In this document: piece by piece, positions 16,894 to 24,900 of the stretch
How positions within the stretch are numbered: position 1 is the first letter of the stretch
Layout: each line of letters begins with the position of its first letter
From: DASVHS01 sp038244815
Lineage (GTDB): Bacteria; Acidobacteriota; Thermoanaerobaculia; Gp7-AA8
Assembly: GCA_038244815.1 (NCBI GenBank)
Contig: JBBRTB010000003.1
Coordinates: forward strand, 186,001 to 250,000
DNA length: 64,000 nt
Reading direction: 5' to 3'
Notes under the pieces: model-generated
What the model was told of the DNA's origin: nothing
Databases searched by the model: none
Seen by the model: the letters and a program-made list of their open reading frames with translations, nothing else
Made by a program: the position numbers and the translations under genes

Positions 16894-17904
16894 CTACGAC
16901 AGCGCCTTATCCTCCGCCGCCGCCGATTCGGTCGCATCAATCGCCGCCTCTTTCGCCTCGACCATGCTCGCATCCGGCTTCTTGTCGGCGGTCTTGTTCG
17001 GGATCGCTGGAGCGGCGCCCGGCAGTTTCTGCTTCTTGCGGGAGCCGAAGGTCAGCGCATAGGCCCAGGTGAACTCCGCTCCGAGCAGAAAGATCTGGGC
17101 GGAGTAGTAGACCCACACCATGGTCAAGACCAGCGAGCCCGCCGCGCCGAACCCCGACGTCACGCCACTCCTGCCGATGTAGATCCCGATGAGCGACTTT
17201 CCGATCGTGAACAGCAGCGCGGTCACGGTCGCGCCGATGAAGACGTCCGTCCACGCCACCCTCACCCGTGGCATCACTTTGTAGATCATGGCGAAGACGG
17301 TGGTGGTCAGGGCGAAGCTGAAGAGAGCGTTGACGATGGCAACCATCAACTGCCAATCGGCAAAGCGAGGTCCCCACAATTTCCCGAACGCCGCCAGCGC
17401 TGCGCTAACCACCAGCGAGACCATCATCAGAAAACTGATCCCGGCGATCGTACCGAACGACAGCAGGCGTGCGCGCAGCAGGGTCCAGATTGCCCTTCTG
17501 GGTCGTTTCGGGGCACGCCAGATGCGATCGAGGGCATCCTGCAATTCGGCGAAGACCGAGGTCGCTGCGACCAGCAGCAGGACCACGCCGGCCGCGGCGG
17601 CGGCAACGCTTTCAGCGGGCTTGCTCGCGCTCTCGAGCAGTTTCTGCACCGCCACGGCACCCTCCCGGCCCATCAGACCCTGCAGTTGCACGGCGATCTC
17701 CCCGCGCGCTGCCTCGACGCCGAAGATCATCCCCGCCAGCGCGATCACGATCAGCAGGAACGGCGCGATGGAGAGCATCGTGTAATACGCGAGAGCCGCG
17801 CCCATGCTCTGTGCGTAGTCGTCGACCCAGGACGATGCCGCGGCCTTCGTGAGAACCCAGATGTTCCTCGCGGTCAGGACGACGATCTCGCGTTTTCTGG
17901 CCAT
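16894..17904 (-). CDS. YihY/BrkB-family inner-membrane protein
   Basis: A polytopic membrane protein of the YihY/virulence factor BrkB family (once misnamed RNase BN). Six hydrophobic helices lie between residues ~45 and ~270. Family blocks include DYAQSMGAALAYYTMLSIAP, FAELQDALDRIWRAP and the exit motif LVLTMVWVYYSAQIFLLGAE. The C-terminal ~50 residues are a charged Lys/Glu/Ala tail. Molecular role is unknown; a transporter or envelope role has been suggested for relatives. Length 336 is normal. Confidence 0.88.
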   Translation of the reverse strand: MARKREIVVLTARNIWVLTKAAASSWVDDYAQSMGAALAYYTMLSIAPFLLIVIALAGMIFGVEAARGEIAVQLQGLMGREGAVAVQKLLESASKPAESVAAAAAGVVLLLVAATSVFAELQDALDRIWRAPKRPRRAIWTLLRARLLSFGTIAGISFLMMVSLVVSAALAAFGKLWGPRFADWQLMVAIVNALFSFALTTTVFAMIYKVMPRVRVAWTDVFIGATVTALLFTIGKSLIGIYIGRSGVTSGFGAAGSLVLTMVWVYYSAQIFLLGAEFTWAYALTFGSRKKQKLPGAAPAIPNKTADKKPDASMVEAKEAAIDATESAAAEDKALS

Positions 17905-17963
17905 GGGGAAAGTCTACGGCGTGCGCGGCTGTCCACCGCTCCGCGCTCTCGAACTTCCGCTGA

Positions 17964-18536
17964 CTACTTCGGCGCGACCGCTCCCGCCTCGGGCCACGCG
18001 GAGTCGCTGACGCGGACGAGGTTCATCTCGAAGAAGCGGACGGGATCTTTGCCGGACATGATGCGATCGCCGACTTCGCGCCACTTCCCGTCCTTCACCG
18101 TCGCCGTGTAGCGGATGGTCATCGGCCCCACCGGGATTTCCCACACGTAGCCGTCGGCTGTCGGCGTGAGCACAAAGTCGCCCTTCTGCCCCATCGCGTG
18201 TGAATGCAGCGTGTAGCTCTTCGTCGCCGGCTCATACGAGAGGATGGCGAACGCGTTGAACCCGACGCTCCCGTCCGCGTTGTAGCCGCGCCCCTCCATC
18301 ACTCTGATCGAGCCGCCGAGCATCGGCCCGATGCGCTCCGTCTGCGTCACGTGGTGCTTGCCGTCACCCATGTCCGTATCAGCCGGCCCGCGCCACACGC
18401 CATCCATCCACGACAGCACTTTCATCGCGTCACGCTGCGCGTCCATGAGCACTTTCGGATCAGGGCGCGATTGGGCGAGGAGGGGGAAGGTGAAGAGCGC
18501 GATGAGGATGACGGTGGCGGATCGAAGTGATTGCAT
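17964..18536 (-). CDS. Secreted DUF1579-like protein
   Basis: A 190-residue protein with a signal peptide (MQSLRSATVILIALFTFPLLAQ) and a single beta-rich domain starting WMDGVWRGPADT. The pattern, including HHVTQTERIGPMLGGSIRVM and FNAFAILSYEPATKSY, fits the DUF1579-like lipocalin-type fold seen in many secreted proteins that measure or bind a small ligand. No catalytic residues can be named. It is divergent from the DUF429 gene, 99 bases apart. Confidence 0.65.
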   Translation of the reverse strand: MQSLRSATVILIALFTFPLLAQSRPDPKVLMDAQRDAMKVLSWMDGVWRGPADTDMGDGKHHVTQTERIGPMLGGSIRVMEGRGYNADGSVGFNAFAILSYEPATKSYTLHSHAMGQKGDFVLTPTADGYVWEIPVGPMTIRYTATVKDGKWREVGDRIMSGKDPVRFFEMNLVRVSDSAWPEAGAVAPK

Positions 18537-18635
18537 GGCGATAAGGGTAGCAGGGTGGTTGCGTGGCGGGTCGCACTATGCCGACAGCCGCCGCCGAAGA
18601 CCACGATCGGGCCGATTTGCGAATAGGATTGCGCA

Positions 18636-19343
18636 ATGCCGAACATCGCGGGCATCAACGGGTGCAAAGGCGGCTGGTTCTGTGTCTTCGAAGACTTGCC
18701 ATCACGTCAGCTCAGCTCGAAGATCTTCGGAACAATCGATGATCTCGCGAAGTACGCGGAGCGGATCGACGTCGTCGCGATCGATGTCCCCATCGGCCTC
18801 ACCGATCGCGGACCGCGCGCGTGTGACGTCGCAGCCCGCGCGATGCTTGGGGGCAAGCGTGCGTCCAGCGTATTTCCTGCGCCGATCCGTCCCGCGCTGG
18901 ACGCCGGTACGTACGAAGAAGCGTGCGACCGCTCTTTCGCGGCGCAGGGGAAGAAGCTGCCGAAGCAGGCATGGGCGATCTATCCGAAGATCCGCCAGCT
19001 CGATGAGCTTCTTCGCGCGCGACCGGAGCTGTGCGAGCGCATTTTCGAAGTGCACCCTGAGGTGAGTTTCTGCGCGTGGAACGGTATGGAGTCGATCGTC
19101 GAGCCGAAAGCGAAGCCGCCCGGCGGCGCGAAGCGCCGAGGCTTGATCGACGGTCATTTCGGCGGCCCTGCGTTCGAGACGATCCGGGCCCGTTACAAGA
19201 AGAGCGTAGTCGCGGACGACGACATCTACGACGCGTTCGCTGCACTGTGGACGGCTGAGCGGATCATGAGCCGCCAGTCAGCGACACTCCCTGAAAAACC
19301 GCCAACCGATTCAGCCGGCTTGCCGATGCGCATGGTGTATTGA
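18636..19343 (+). CDS. DUF429 domain protein (RNase H-fold, predicted nuclease)
   Basis: A 235-residue protein of the DUF429 family, which has an RNase H-like fold and is predicted to be a nuclease. The acidic positions are visible in IAGINGCKGGW (the first Asp is replaced by Asn), VVAIDVPIGL and DDDIYDAFAALW. The C-terminal PEVSFCAWNG also matches the family. A ribosome site AGGA lies seven bases before the ATG. The stop overlaps the next start (TGATG), so it is translated together with the UDG-like protein; both may act on nucleic acids. Confidence 0.8.
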   Translation: MPNIAGINGCKGGWFCVFEDLPSRQLSSKIFGTIDDLAKYAERIDVVAIDVPIGLTDRGPRACDVAARAMLGGKRASSVFPAPIRPALDAGTYEEACDRSFAAQGKKLPKQAWAIYPKIRQLDELLRARPELCERIFEVHPEVSFCAWNGMESIVEPKAKPPGGAKRRGLIDGHFGGPAFETIRARYKKSVVADDDIYDAFAALWTAERIMSRQSATLPEKPPTDSAGLPMRMVY

Positions 19344-19969
19344 TGATCGACATCGCGCTGCTCGACGACTTCATGCGCCGATTCTTCGGATACGGTTCAT
19401 GGAACGCGAGACTCTGGTTTGTGGGAATGGAAGAAGGTGGCGGCGGCACTTCCGAGGAGATTGAGAAACGGATCGCCGCTTGGGATCGGAGTGACGATCT
19501 CGCCGACTTAAAGGTGTATCACAAGGCGATCGGCGGATTCCCGTGGTTTTCACAGCGACCGAAGATTCAAAGCACGTGGAGCAAGTTGATCCGCGTCGTA
19601 CTCGCCGCGCCGCCCCCTTCGACAGGTCACTGGCTGTACGAAGCATTCGGCCTGCCGTCGATCGCCACTCGCGAGTTGTACGAGCGCTCGACGCTGCCTG
19701 TGAGAATCCGCGCGATTCGTGATCGGATCGAGAGGCATCGCCCGTCAGCGGTCGTGTTTTACGGAAAGGGCTATCGAGCGCATTGGGAAGAGATCGCTCG
19801 CGCGAGATTCGCAGCGGCAAATGATTCTCCGTTCGAAATGGCGTCGAATGCCGCCACGCGATTCGTTCTCGCGCCGCATCCGGTAGCGACGGGCGTCAGC
19901 AATGCAGATTTTGAGTCAATCGGGAAGTGGTTGGAGTCGTCGCTTCCAGAGCGCTCAGCCGTGCATTGA
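19343..19969 (+). CDS. Uracil-DNA glycosylase-superfamily-like protein
   Basis: A 208-residue protein. The order ARLWFVGMEEGGGG near the N-terminus, AVVFYGKGY in the middle and FVLAPHPVATGVSN near the C-terminus resembles the phosphate-binding, central-strand and His motifs of uracil-DNA glycosylase-like proteins, but I cannot name a subfamily. ATG 19343 overlaps the DUF429 stop; TTG 19340 is an alternative start. The 3' end overlaps the convergent DUF262 remnant by 15 bases. Confidence 0.55.
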   Translation: MIDIALLDDFMRRFFGYGSWNARLWFVGMEEGGGGTSEEIEKRIAAWDRSDDLADLKVYHKAIGGFPWFSQRPKIQSTWSKLIRVVLAAPPPSTGHWLYEAFGLPSIATRELYERSTLPVRIRAIRDRIERHRPSAVVFYGKGYRAHWEEIARARFAAANDSPFEMASNAATRFVLAPHPVATGVSNADFESIGKWLESSLPERSAVH

Positions 19970-20247
19970 CCTAAGCACGCGCTGCCTCAGCGTCGGTTCA
20001 TCGAGCCGCATGAGCGATGAAAAAACTGACGCCAGTTGCGGTGGCAGCGCGACGTCCGGATTGCGCCACGAGATCACGTAGCCGACGGGGTAGCCAGAGA
20101 AGAGCGAGTCGAGAAGATCGCGGACCTTGACGGCATCCCAGACGAAGGGTCGTTGGATCTCGGGGGATGGCGATCTCACCGTCGCGGATCCAGGCAAACA
20201 GATTCTCGATGGGAGGCTGCGTTTACCGAGTAGCGCTGTGTGGTCAC
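19955..20247 (-). pseudogene. DUF262 (GmrSD-type) N-terminal remnant
   Basis: The N-terminus of a DUF262 protein, the ParB-like half of GmrSD type IV restriction enzymes. GTG 20247 gives TTQRYSVN; a one-base insertion moves to the frame reading PPIENLFAWIRDGEIAIP; a second, in a five-C run, moves to EIQRPFVWDAVKVRDLLDSL and GYPVGYVISW. The usual DGQQR catalytic block is missing, and an unrelated tail follows. It is therefore both frameshifted twice and truncated. It lies directly downstream of the defence operon, consistent with older restriction cargo. Confidence 0.7.
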
Positions 20248-20356
20248 GTTCGCCCTTTCTGCGCCCCTGCGTTGCGATGGTTTAAGAGGTCGTGCTGAGG
20301 CGTACAGCGCAACCGTCAGGAACGGGAGAGGTCTTGATTGCCGAGTGTAATCTGTT

Positions 20357-20722
20357 CTACGGGCTCGCTCCGCCGGGAGCGAGAATGACGGTTGTCGCGC
20401 GCGCGAGGCGCTGGCACTTCAACTTCGTATTCTCGCCGCGAATGAGCGTGTGACTTCGGTCGATGTCGGTGGGCGCATGAACAACTTCGAAGCCGAGACG
20501 TTGCGGAATCCACGCTACGAGCGAACCGACACCGAAACTTGGCCGGTTTGATACGCGAAGCGCTTCGCTGGGAGTCGTGAGTCGCGCGAGGTGAACCGAA
20601 ATCTCGTGATCGGGTTGCCCCGACGTCATGTACGCGGACGAGGAAACGGTCCCATCGGGCTTCACATACGTCAGGAAGAGACGACGGTACAGTTCGTCGT
20701 CGTCGCCGATCGTCTCAGCCAA
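20357..20722 (-). CDS. Small partner protein, third of the TIGR04255 trio
   Basis: A 121-residue protein of unknown function. The proposed TTG start (20722) overlaps the preceding stop by eight bases (TTGGCTGA), implying coupling. It contains SAYMTSGQPDHEISVHLARL, LGFEVVHAPTD and TKLKCQRLARATTVILAP. I recall proteins of this pattern next to TIGR04255 genes, but no function is known. The last residues (VILAPGGASP) are encoded by a hairpin-forming repeat (20364-20383). It is the last gene of the defence operon. Confidence 0.65.
   Translation of the reverse strand: MAETIGDDDELYRRLFLTYVKPDGTVSSSAYMTSGQPDHEISVHLARLTTPSEALRVSNRPSFGVGSLVAWIPQRLGFEVVHAPTDIDRSHTLIRGENTKLKCQRLARATTVILAPGGASP
20364..20383. 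repeat. Hairpin repeat forming the 3' end of a gene
   Basis: CTCGCTCC (20364-20371) pairs perfectly with GGAGCGAG (20376-20383) around four bases. On the minus strand it follows GTCATT and precedes the TAG stop by a few bases, so it encodes the last residues of the upstream gene and could also act as a transcript end. Confidence 0.5.
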
Positions 20723-21227
20723 CAACCGCCTCGATCTCGGCCGTGGCAGATGCGACCGTGATGTAGTTCTTCTCGATCGGTCCGTTAGGCGACTCGTCCA
20801 CAACCGCTTCGAGAGAGCCGTCGGGCGCGATCCAGAGCTCCAGCGAGCGACCGTCGCGACGCCACTCCAACTGAATCCCGCCGTTGGGTACCGGTGCCAT
20901 GTGGTACGGCGCGAGAAGCGTCGTGGCTCGCTCGAGCGCGGAGTCGGAGAGCAAGTCCAGAATATGAGTCGCCGTCTCAATCGCGGGTTCGCTGATTTGC
21001 TGTGCTCCGTACGAGTCCCAATCTACGGGAAGTTCGCGGTACCGCGGCAGTTGTGCGAAGGCTGTCTGAAATGGAGATGGATGGGCGGTGACGGACCGGA
21101 TCGAGCAAAGATCGCCGTAGGTGAGCCTTCGTTCCGCGGTCATGAGCGGCCGGCTCTTGCGACCGACCTCGGAAAATAGCGCGTAGTCGGCATCGACGCG
21201 AAGATCTGCGGTGGTAAACGTAATCAT
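20715..21227 (-). CDS. Hypothetical protein, second of the TIGR04255 trio
   Basis: A 170-residue soluble protein with no signal peptide. A central LPVDWDSYGAQQISEPAIET block and PNGGIQLEWRRDGRSLELWI recall a widespread hypothetical family found beside TIGR04255 genes. No catalytic motif is visible. It overlaps the TIGR04255-like stop by ATGA and is followed by an overlapping third gene. The strict coupling of the trio suggests the products form a complex or are needed in fixed ratio; that is inference. Confidence 0.7.
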   Translation of the reverse strand: MITFTTADLRVDADYALFSEVGRKSRPLMTAERRLTYGDLCSIRSVTAHPSPFQTAFAQLPRYRELPVDWDSYGAQQISEPAIETATHILDLLSDSALERATTLLAPYHMAPVPNGGIQLEWRRDGRSLELWIAPDGSLEAVVDESPNGPIEKNYITVASATAEIEAVVG

Positions 21228-21952
21228 CGGATTTGGCCCCTCACGCGGTCGGTGATGCTGCTCTCGAACGCCTCATCCGCTGAGACGTGTAATTCTTCGA
21301 TCTGGTTCCAGATCGCCTCATTGTCAAACGCCTGCTCCTTCTCTGAGAATACGTCGAAATCGAGCACGATCGCCACCCCGCCGTATTCGCTCTCAACTAC
21401 TGTCTCATTGAGTACGATCAGTCCACCCGCCTTGAGGGGCTTGCGAACTTGAAGAAACAACCCGGCTGGCGGCGAAGTGAGGTTCCAGGGCGTGGCTGGG
21501 TAAATGTTCACGAATGGTCGGAAGTCATCGATTGCGCCAGGTACGGCGATCAGATTGATGAATCGTACTGCCAGGCGCTTCACGACGGAGGGGCGAGCGA
21601 CCTCCGCATATCGCGACCACATTTCCCGGGCATGATCGCGGAACGGCTCCCAGCGGTCATACGGCGCGAGTTTCGAACAGGCGAAGCCTTCGAGGCGAAG
21701 CTGAACAATCGACTGCTGTTCCTCGCGCCGGTACGCAAGGCCGACCGTACGTTGCGAATGAGTGCGGTCGTTCGCGGTGACCGTCTCCTCGATTTGCTGG
21801 AGGCGTGCCGTTTCGACGTAGCCAGGCAAGGAGTCTCCTGCCTTCTTCAGATCACGAACGGACAGTCCCTCCACGTTCACAGTACGGATATCGATCACCG
21901 CCTCGGTAATCGGCGACTTCGAATAGATGGGGCGGTCGGGTCGTACGGTCAT
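21224..21952 (-). CDS. TIGR04255-like family protein
   Basis: A 242-residue protein that opens with SPITEAVIDIRTVNVEGLSV, as TIGR04255 family members do, and continues with LAYRREEQQSIVQLRLEGFA and RLAVRFINLIAVP. Function of the family is unknown; it recurs in variable genomic islands. The start overlaps the methyltransferase stop by four bases, which ties this trio to the restriction-like genes above it. No transmembrane segment or enzyme motif is visible. Confidence 0.75.
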   Translation of the reverse strand: MTVRPDRPIYSKSPITEAVIDIRTVNVEGLSVRDLKKAGDSLPGYVETARLQQIEETVTANDRTHSQRTVGLAYRREEQQSIVQLRLEGFACSKLAPYDRWEPFRDHAREMWSRYAEVARPSVVKRLAVRFINLIAVPGAIDDFRPFVNIYPATPWNLTSPPAGLFLQVRKPLKAGGLIVLNETVVESEYGGVAIVLDFDVFSEKEQAFDNEAIWNQIEELHVSADEAFESSITDRVRGQIR

Positions 21953-24900
21953 GAGGTCGACACCCTCCTCAACATCCGCCCGTTGCGTTCCAACTCCTTC
22001 TGCCGGATCAACCCGTTGATTGCGGACTTGAAGGCTTCGCGGATGTTCGGGCCGGTGCGGTTGAAGCCGAGGTGGCGGGTGGCGGCGCGGATGGCCTCGT
22101 CTTCGTCGGTCCAGGTGTGGCCGATGACGGCGTTGAGTGTGGTCTTGAGGAAGTCGCGGTGGTAGTCCTCGATCGTCCGTGTCGCGGGAATGAGGGCGCC
22201 GCCGACTGTTTCGACGATGAGGCGGCGGGAGGCGGTGGTGAGGGCGGAGTCGATGAGGTCGCGGACGTTGGAGCCAACGCGCTCGCCGCCCAGGGCGTGC
22301 GTGATCTCGCGGATCGCTTCGTCGCGGGGGATCGGGTCGGAGCTGTTGATGATGCCGCGGATGTGGAGGAGCACGTCCTCGACTTCGAACTCATCGACGA
22401 TGCGGACCGGCCTGGCGTCGCTGTCGTCGTCGGTGGGAGAGGGACGGGGCGGCGGAGTGCTGAAGATGCCGTGGGTGGGGGCGACGGCAACACGGCGTGG
22501 AGGAGAGATGAGCTGTTGCTGGAGCGGATTCGACGTTGCCCGCGATGCGCGCGGTGCGGGGTCAGGCTCTGGCTCGGGCGTGGGATCGTCCTCGGGTTCG
22601 GGCGTTGCATCGGCCAGCACCTCGACCAGCTCGGCGATGACGGCGAAGGAATCCTCCGGCGATTGATCGAAGACCAGTGGTTCGAACTCGGGGTTCTCCG
22701 GTTTCAGGGTGATGCGGGCGTGCTCCCATCCCTCTTCGGACTGCACTTTCTCGCTCTCGTAGCGTTTCAGCGTGTAGTTCGACCCCGACTCCGGATCAGC
22801 ATCGCGGTGCAGTTTGGCGAGCACGGTCTTGCCGTGACGCGTGCCGGTCACCGGGCTGGCGAAGAGGCACCAGGCGCCGTCGCGGATGCGTGGCTCCATG
22901 GAGCGCCCTTCGACCTGGGCGACGAACATGCCGGGACGTAGGCGATGCGTCGCCTTGACCTCGGCCCACTCCCACTCATCGTCGACGATATGTTGCGATT
23001 CGCTGAACGCGCCGGCGGCAACTTTGAGCGGGACGAGCGGAACGCAGGTGACGTAGCGTTCCTCTTCGGGCGGATCGGCGACGATGCGGAACGGTGGCGC
23101 GGATCCCTTCTCCGCTGGCGGCCGTGCCTCGGTCTGGAACGCCCCCGGCCATCCGCCGTGAGCTTCGATCACCTCGTCGATCTCCCTCATGAGGCGGATG
23201 GTCTCGGAGAGTGCGACGACGATCTTCTGGTAGTGGGCGAGGTCGTCTTTGGAGAGGGTGCGGCCTTTTCGGTCTTTGAGCCATTTCTCGCAGACCTGGT
23301 AGCCGCCGATGTGGAAGTTCCATACGGGCTCACGCACGCCGCGAAAGCCGGTGGTCTGTGCCTTGTCCACCCACACGGTGTCGCGCGACCACGAGATTTT
23401 TTCGACCGCGGAGTTCGGGCCGCCGATGAACTCGGTGATGCGCTGGGCGAGCCTGGGCGATTCCAACAGGTGCAGGGCGGTGAGCTCGCCACCGAGCCGA
23501 GCCATCGCGCGGAACAGCTCCACGTTCTCGGTCAACGGCAGGCGCGGGAAATCGATCTTCAGAAACTCCGCGTAGCGGCTCCGGTAGCCGGGGCTGTGAA
23601 ACACCGCGTAGGCATAGTGGAAGATGTCGGCTGCAACGGCTTCAATATCGTAGTTCTTATCTGCCGGTCCCAACTTGGACATGAATCGAGTTCTGAAAGC
23701 CTCGCGGAGATTGAGTTTTCGCTCAGACCCCTGACTCCCTGATTTTGTGGACAGAAACCCTTGTCCACCTTCGCACTGATAGAGTGGAAAGATGAATGCG
23801 TTGTTTGAAGTCTTCCCCGATATAAAGATCTTTTCCGTCGGCTGATTCACAACAAAAAAGTGATTGGGCTCCTCTCCCTTCACCATCCTTGCCGCGACAA
23901 GCGCCGGATTTTTCGTGTCAATACAGCCCAAGACTTTCACCCGTGGCCAAGTCACAATGAAATCGTTGTAGTGCGTCGTCCGGTTATCAAAAGGCCGATA
24001 GCAGCAACTACGAATATCCGCGAACGCATCCTTGAGTTGGCGAAGTCGCGCTCTTGCCGTGGAAAGATGCCAATCGCGCTTGTCGTCGAGTCCCCAGCGA
24101 GATCGTATTACCGCGTCAGGGTCCGATCCAACAAGGTCTTGAAGGCGCGTCTTCAAGTCCTGAGCGGTAAAGCCAATCGCAAAGTGATCTCTCGCTGTTT
24201 CAAAACCAGTCGCCGCTTCCACGAAGGCGTCTCTAATGCTTACGAAGTCGTTGTAGTCGCTATCGGACGCCAGATTGTGCGGAACGAAGTAGAAGCGATC
24301 TTCTGTTGGAATTACTTCTTGCCAAGTCGTGTCGCGAATCGAGTGCTTATCTAGCCAACGGTATTTCACTTCACGCATTCCCCAGAGGTCGCAGTGGAAA
24401 ACTTGAGCTGGGCCATCCGGTGACTTCGTGAAAACGCCAATCGCGACCCCTTGTTGAATATCGAAAACATTTTGGTCGGGAGTGCCGTCAGGACAACGCT
24501 CGGCTTTCTTGATACTTCCGTGGAGGTTTATGAGCCTCGAAGACCGAAATGATTCCATTAGGCTCTTCCGCAGGCGTCTGTGCGTTACGCCATCCAAGTA
24601 GGTGTGATTGGTTATGAACCCCAGCAATCCGGTGCCGCTTCTGTCAATGCACACTTGGGAAAAGCGCAGGAACTTAATAAAGTCATCGTCGAGGTTCAGC
24701 TTCCTTTCGCCAAGCCCGCGCTTGTATTCATTCAGCAGAGCTAGAATCCAGGGATTCTTGTTTAGTTGTCCATAGTTGGAGTACGGCGGGTTGCCGATGA
24801 CGACGGTGAAGCGCTTGTGCCGTTTGATTTCGTTCACGGCTGCGGCTTCGTGCGCCAGGGCGTCGAAGCCAATGAGCGAGAGTTGTTTGTCGTTGGGCTG

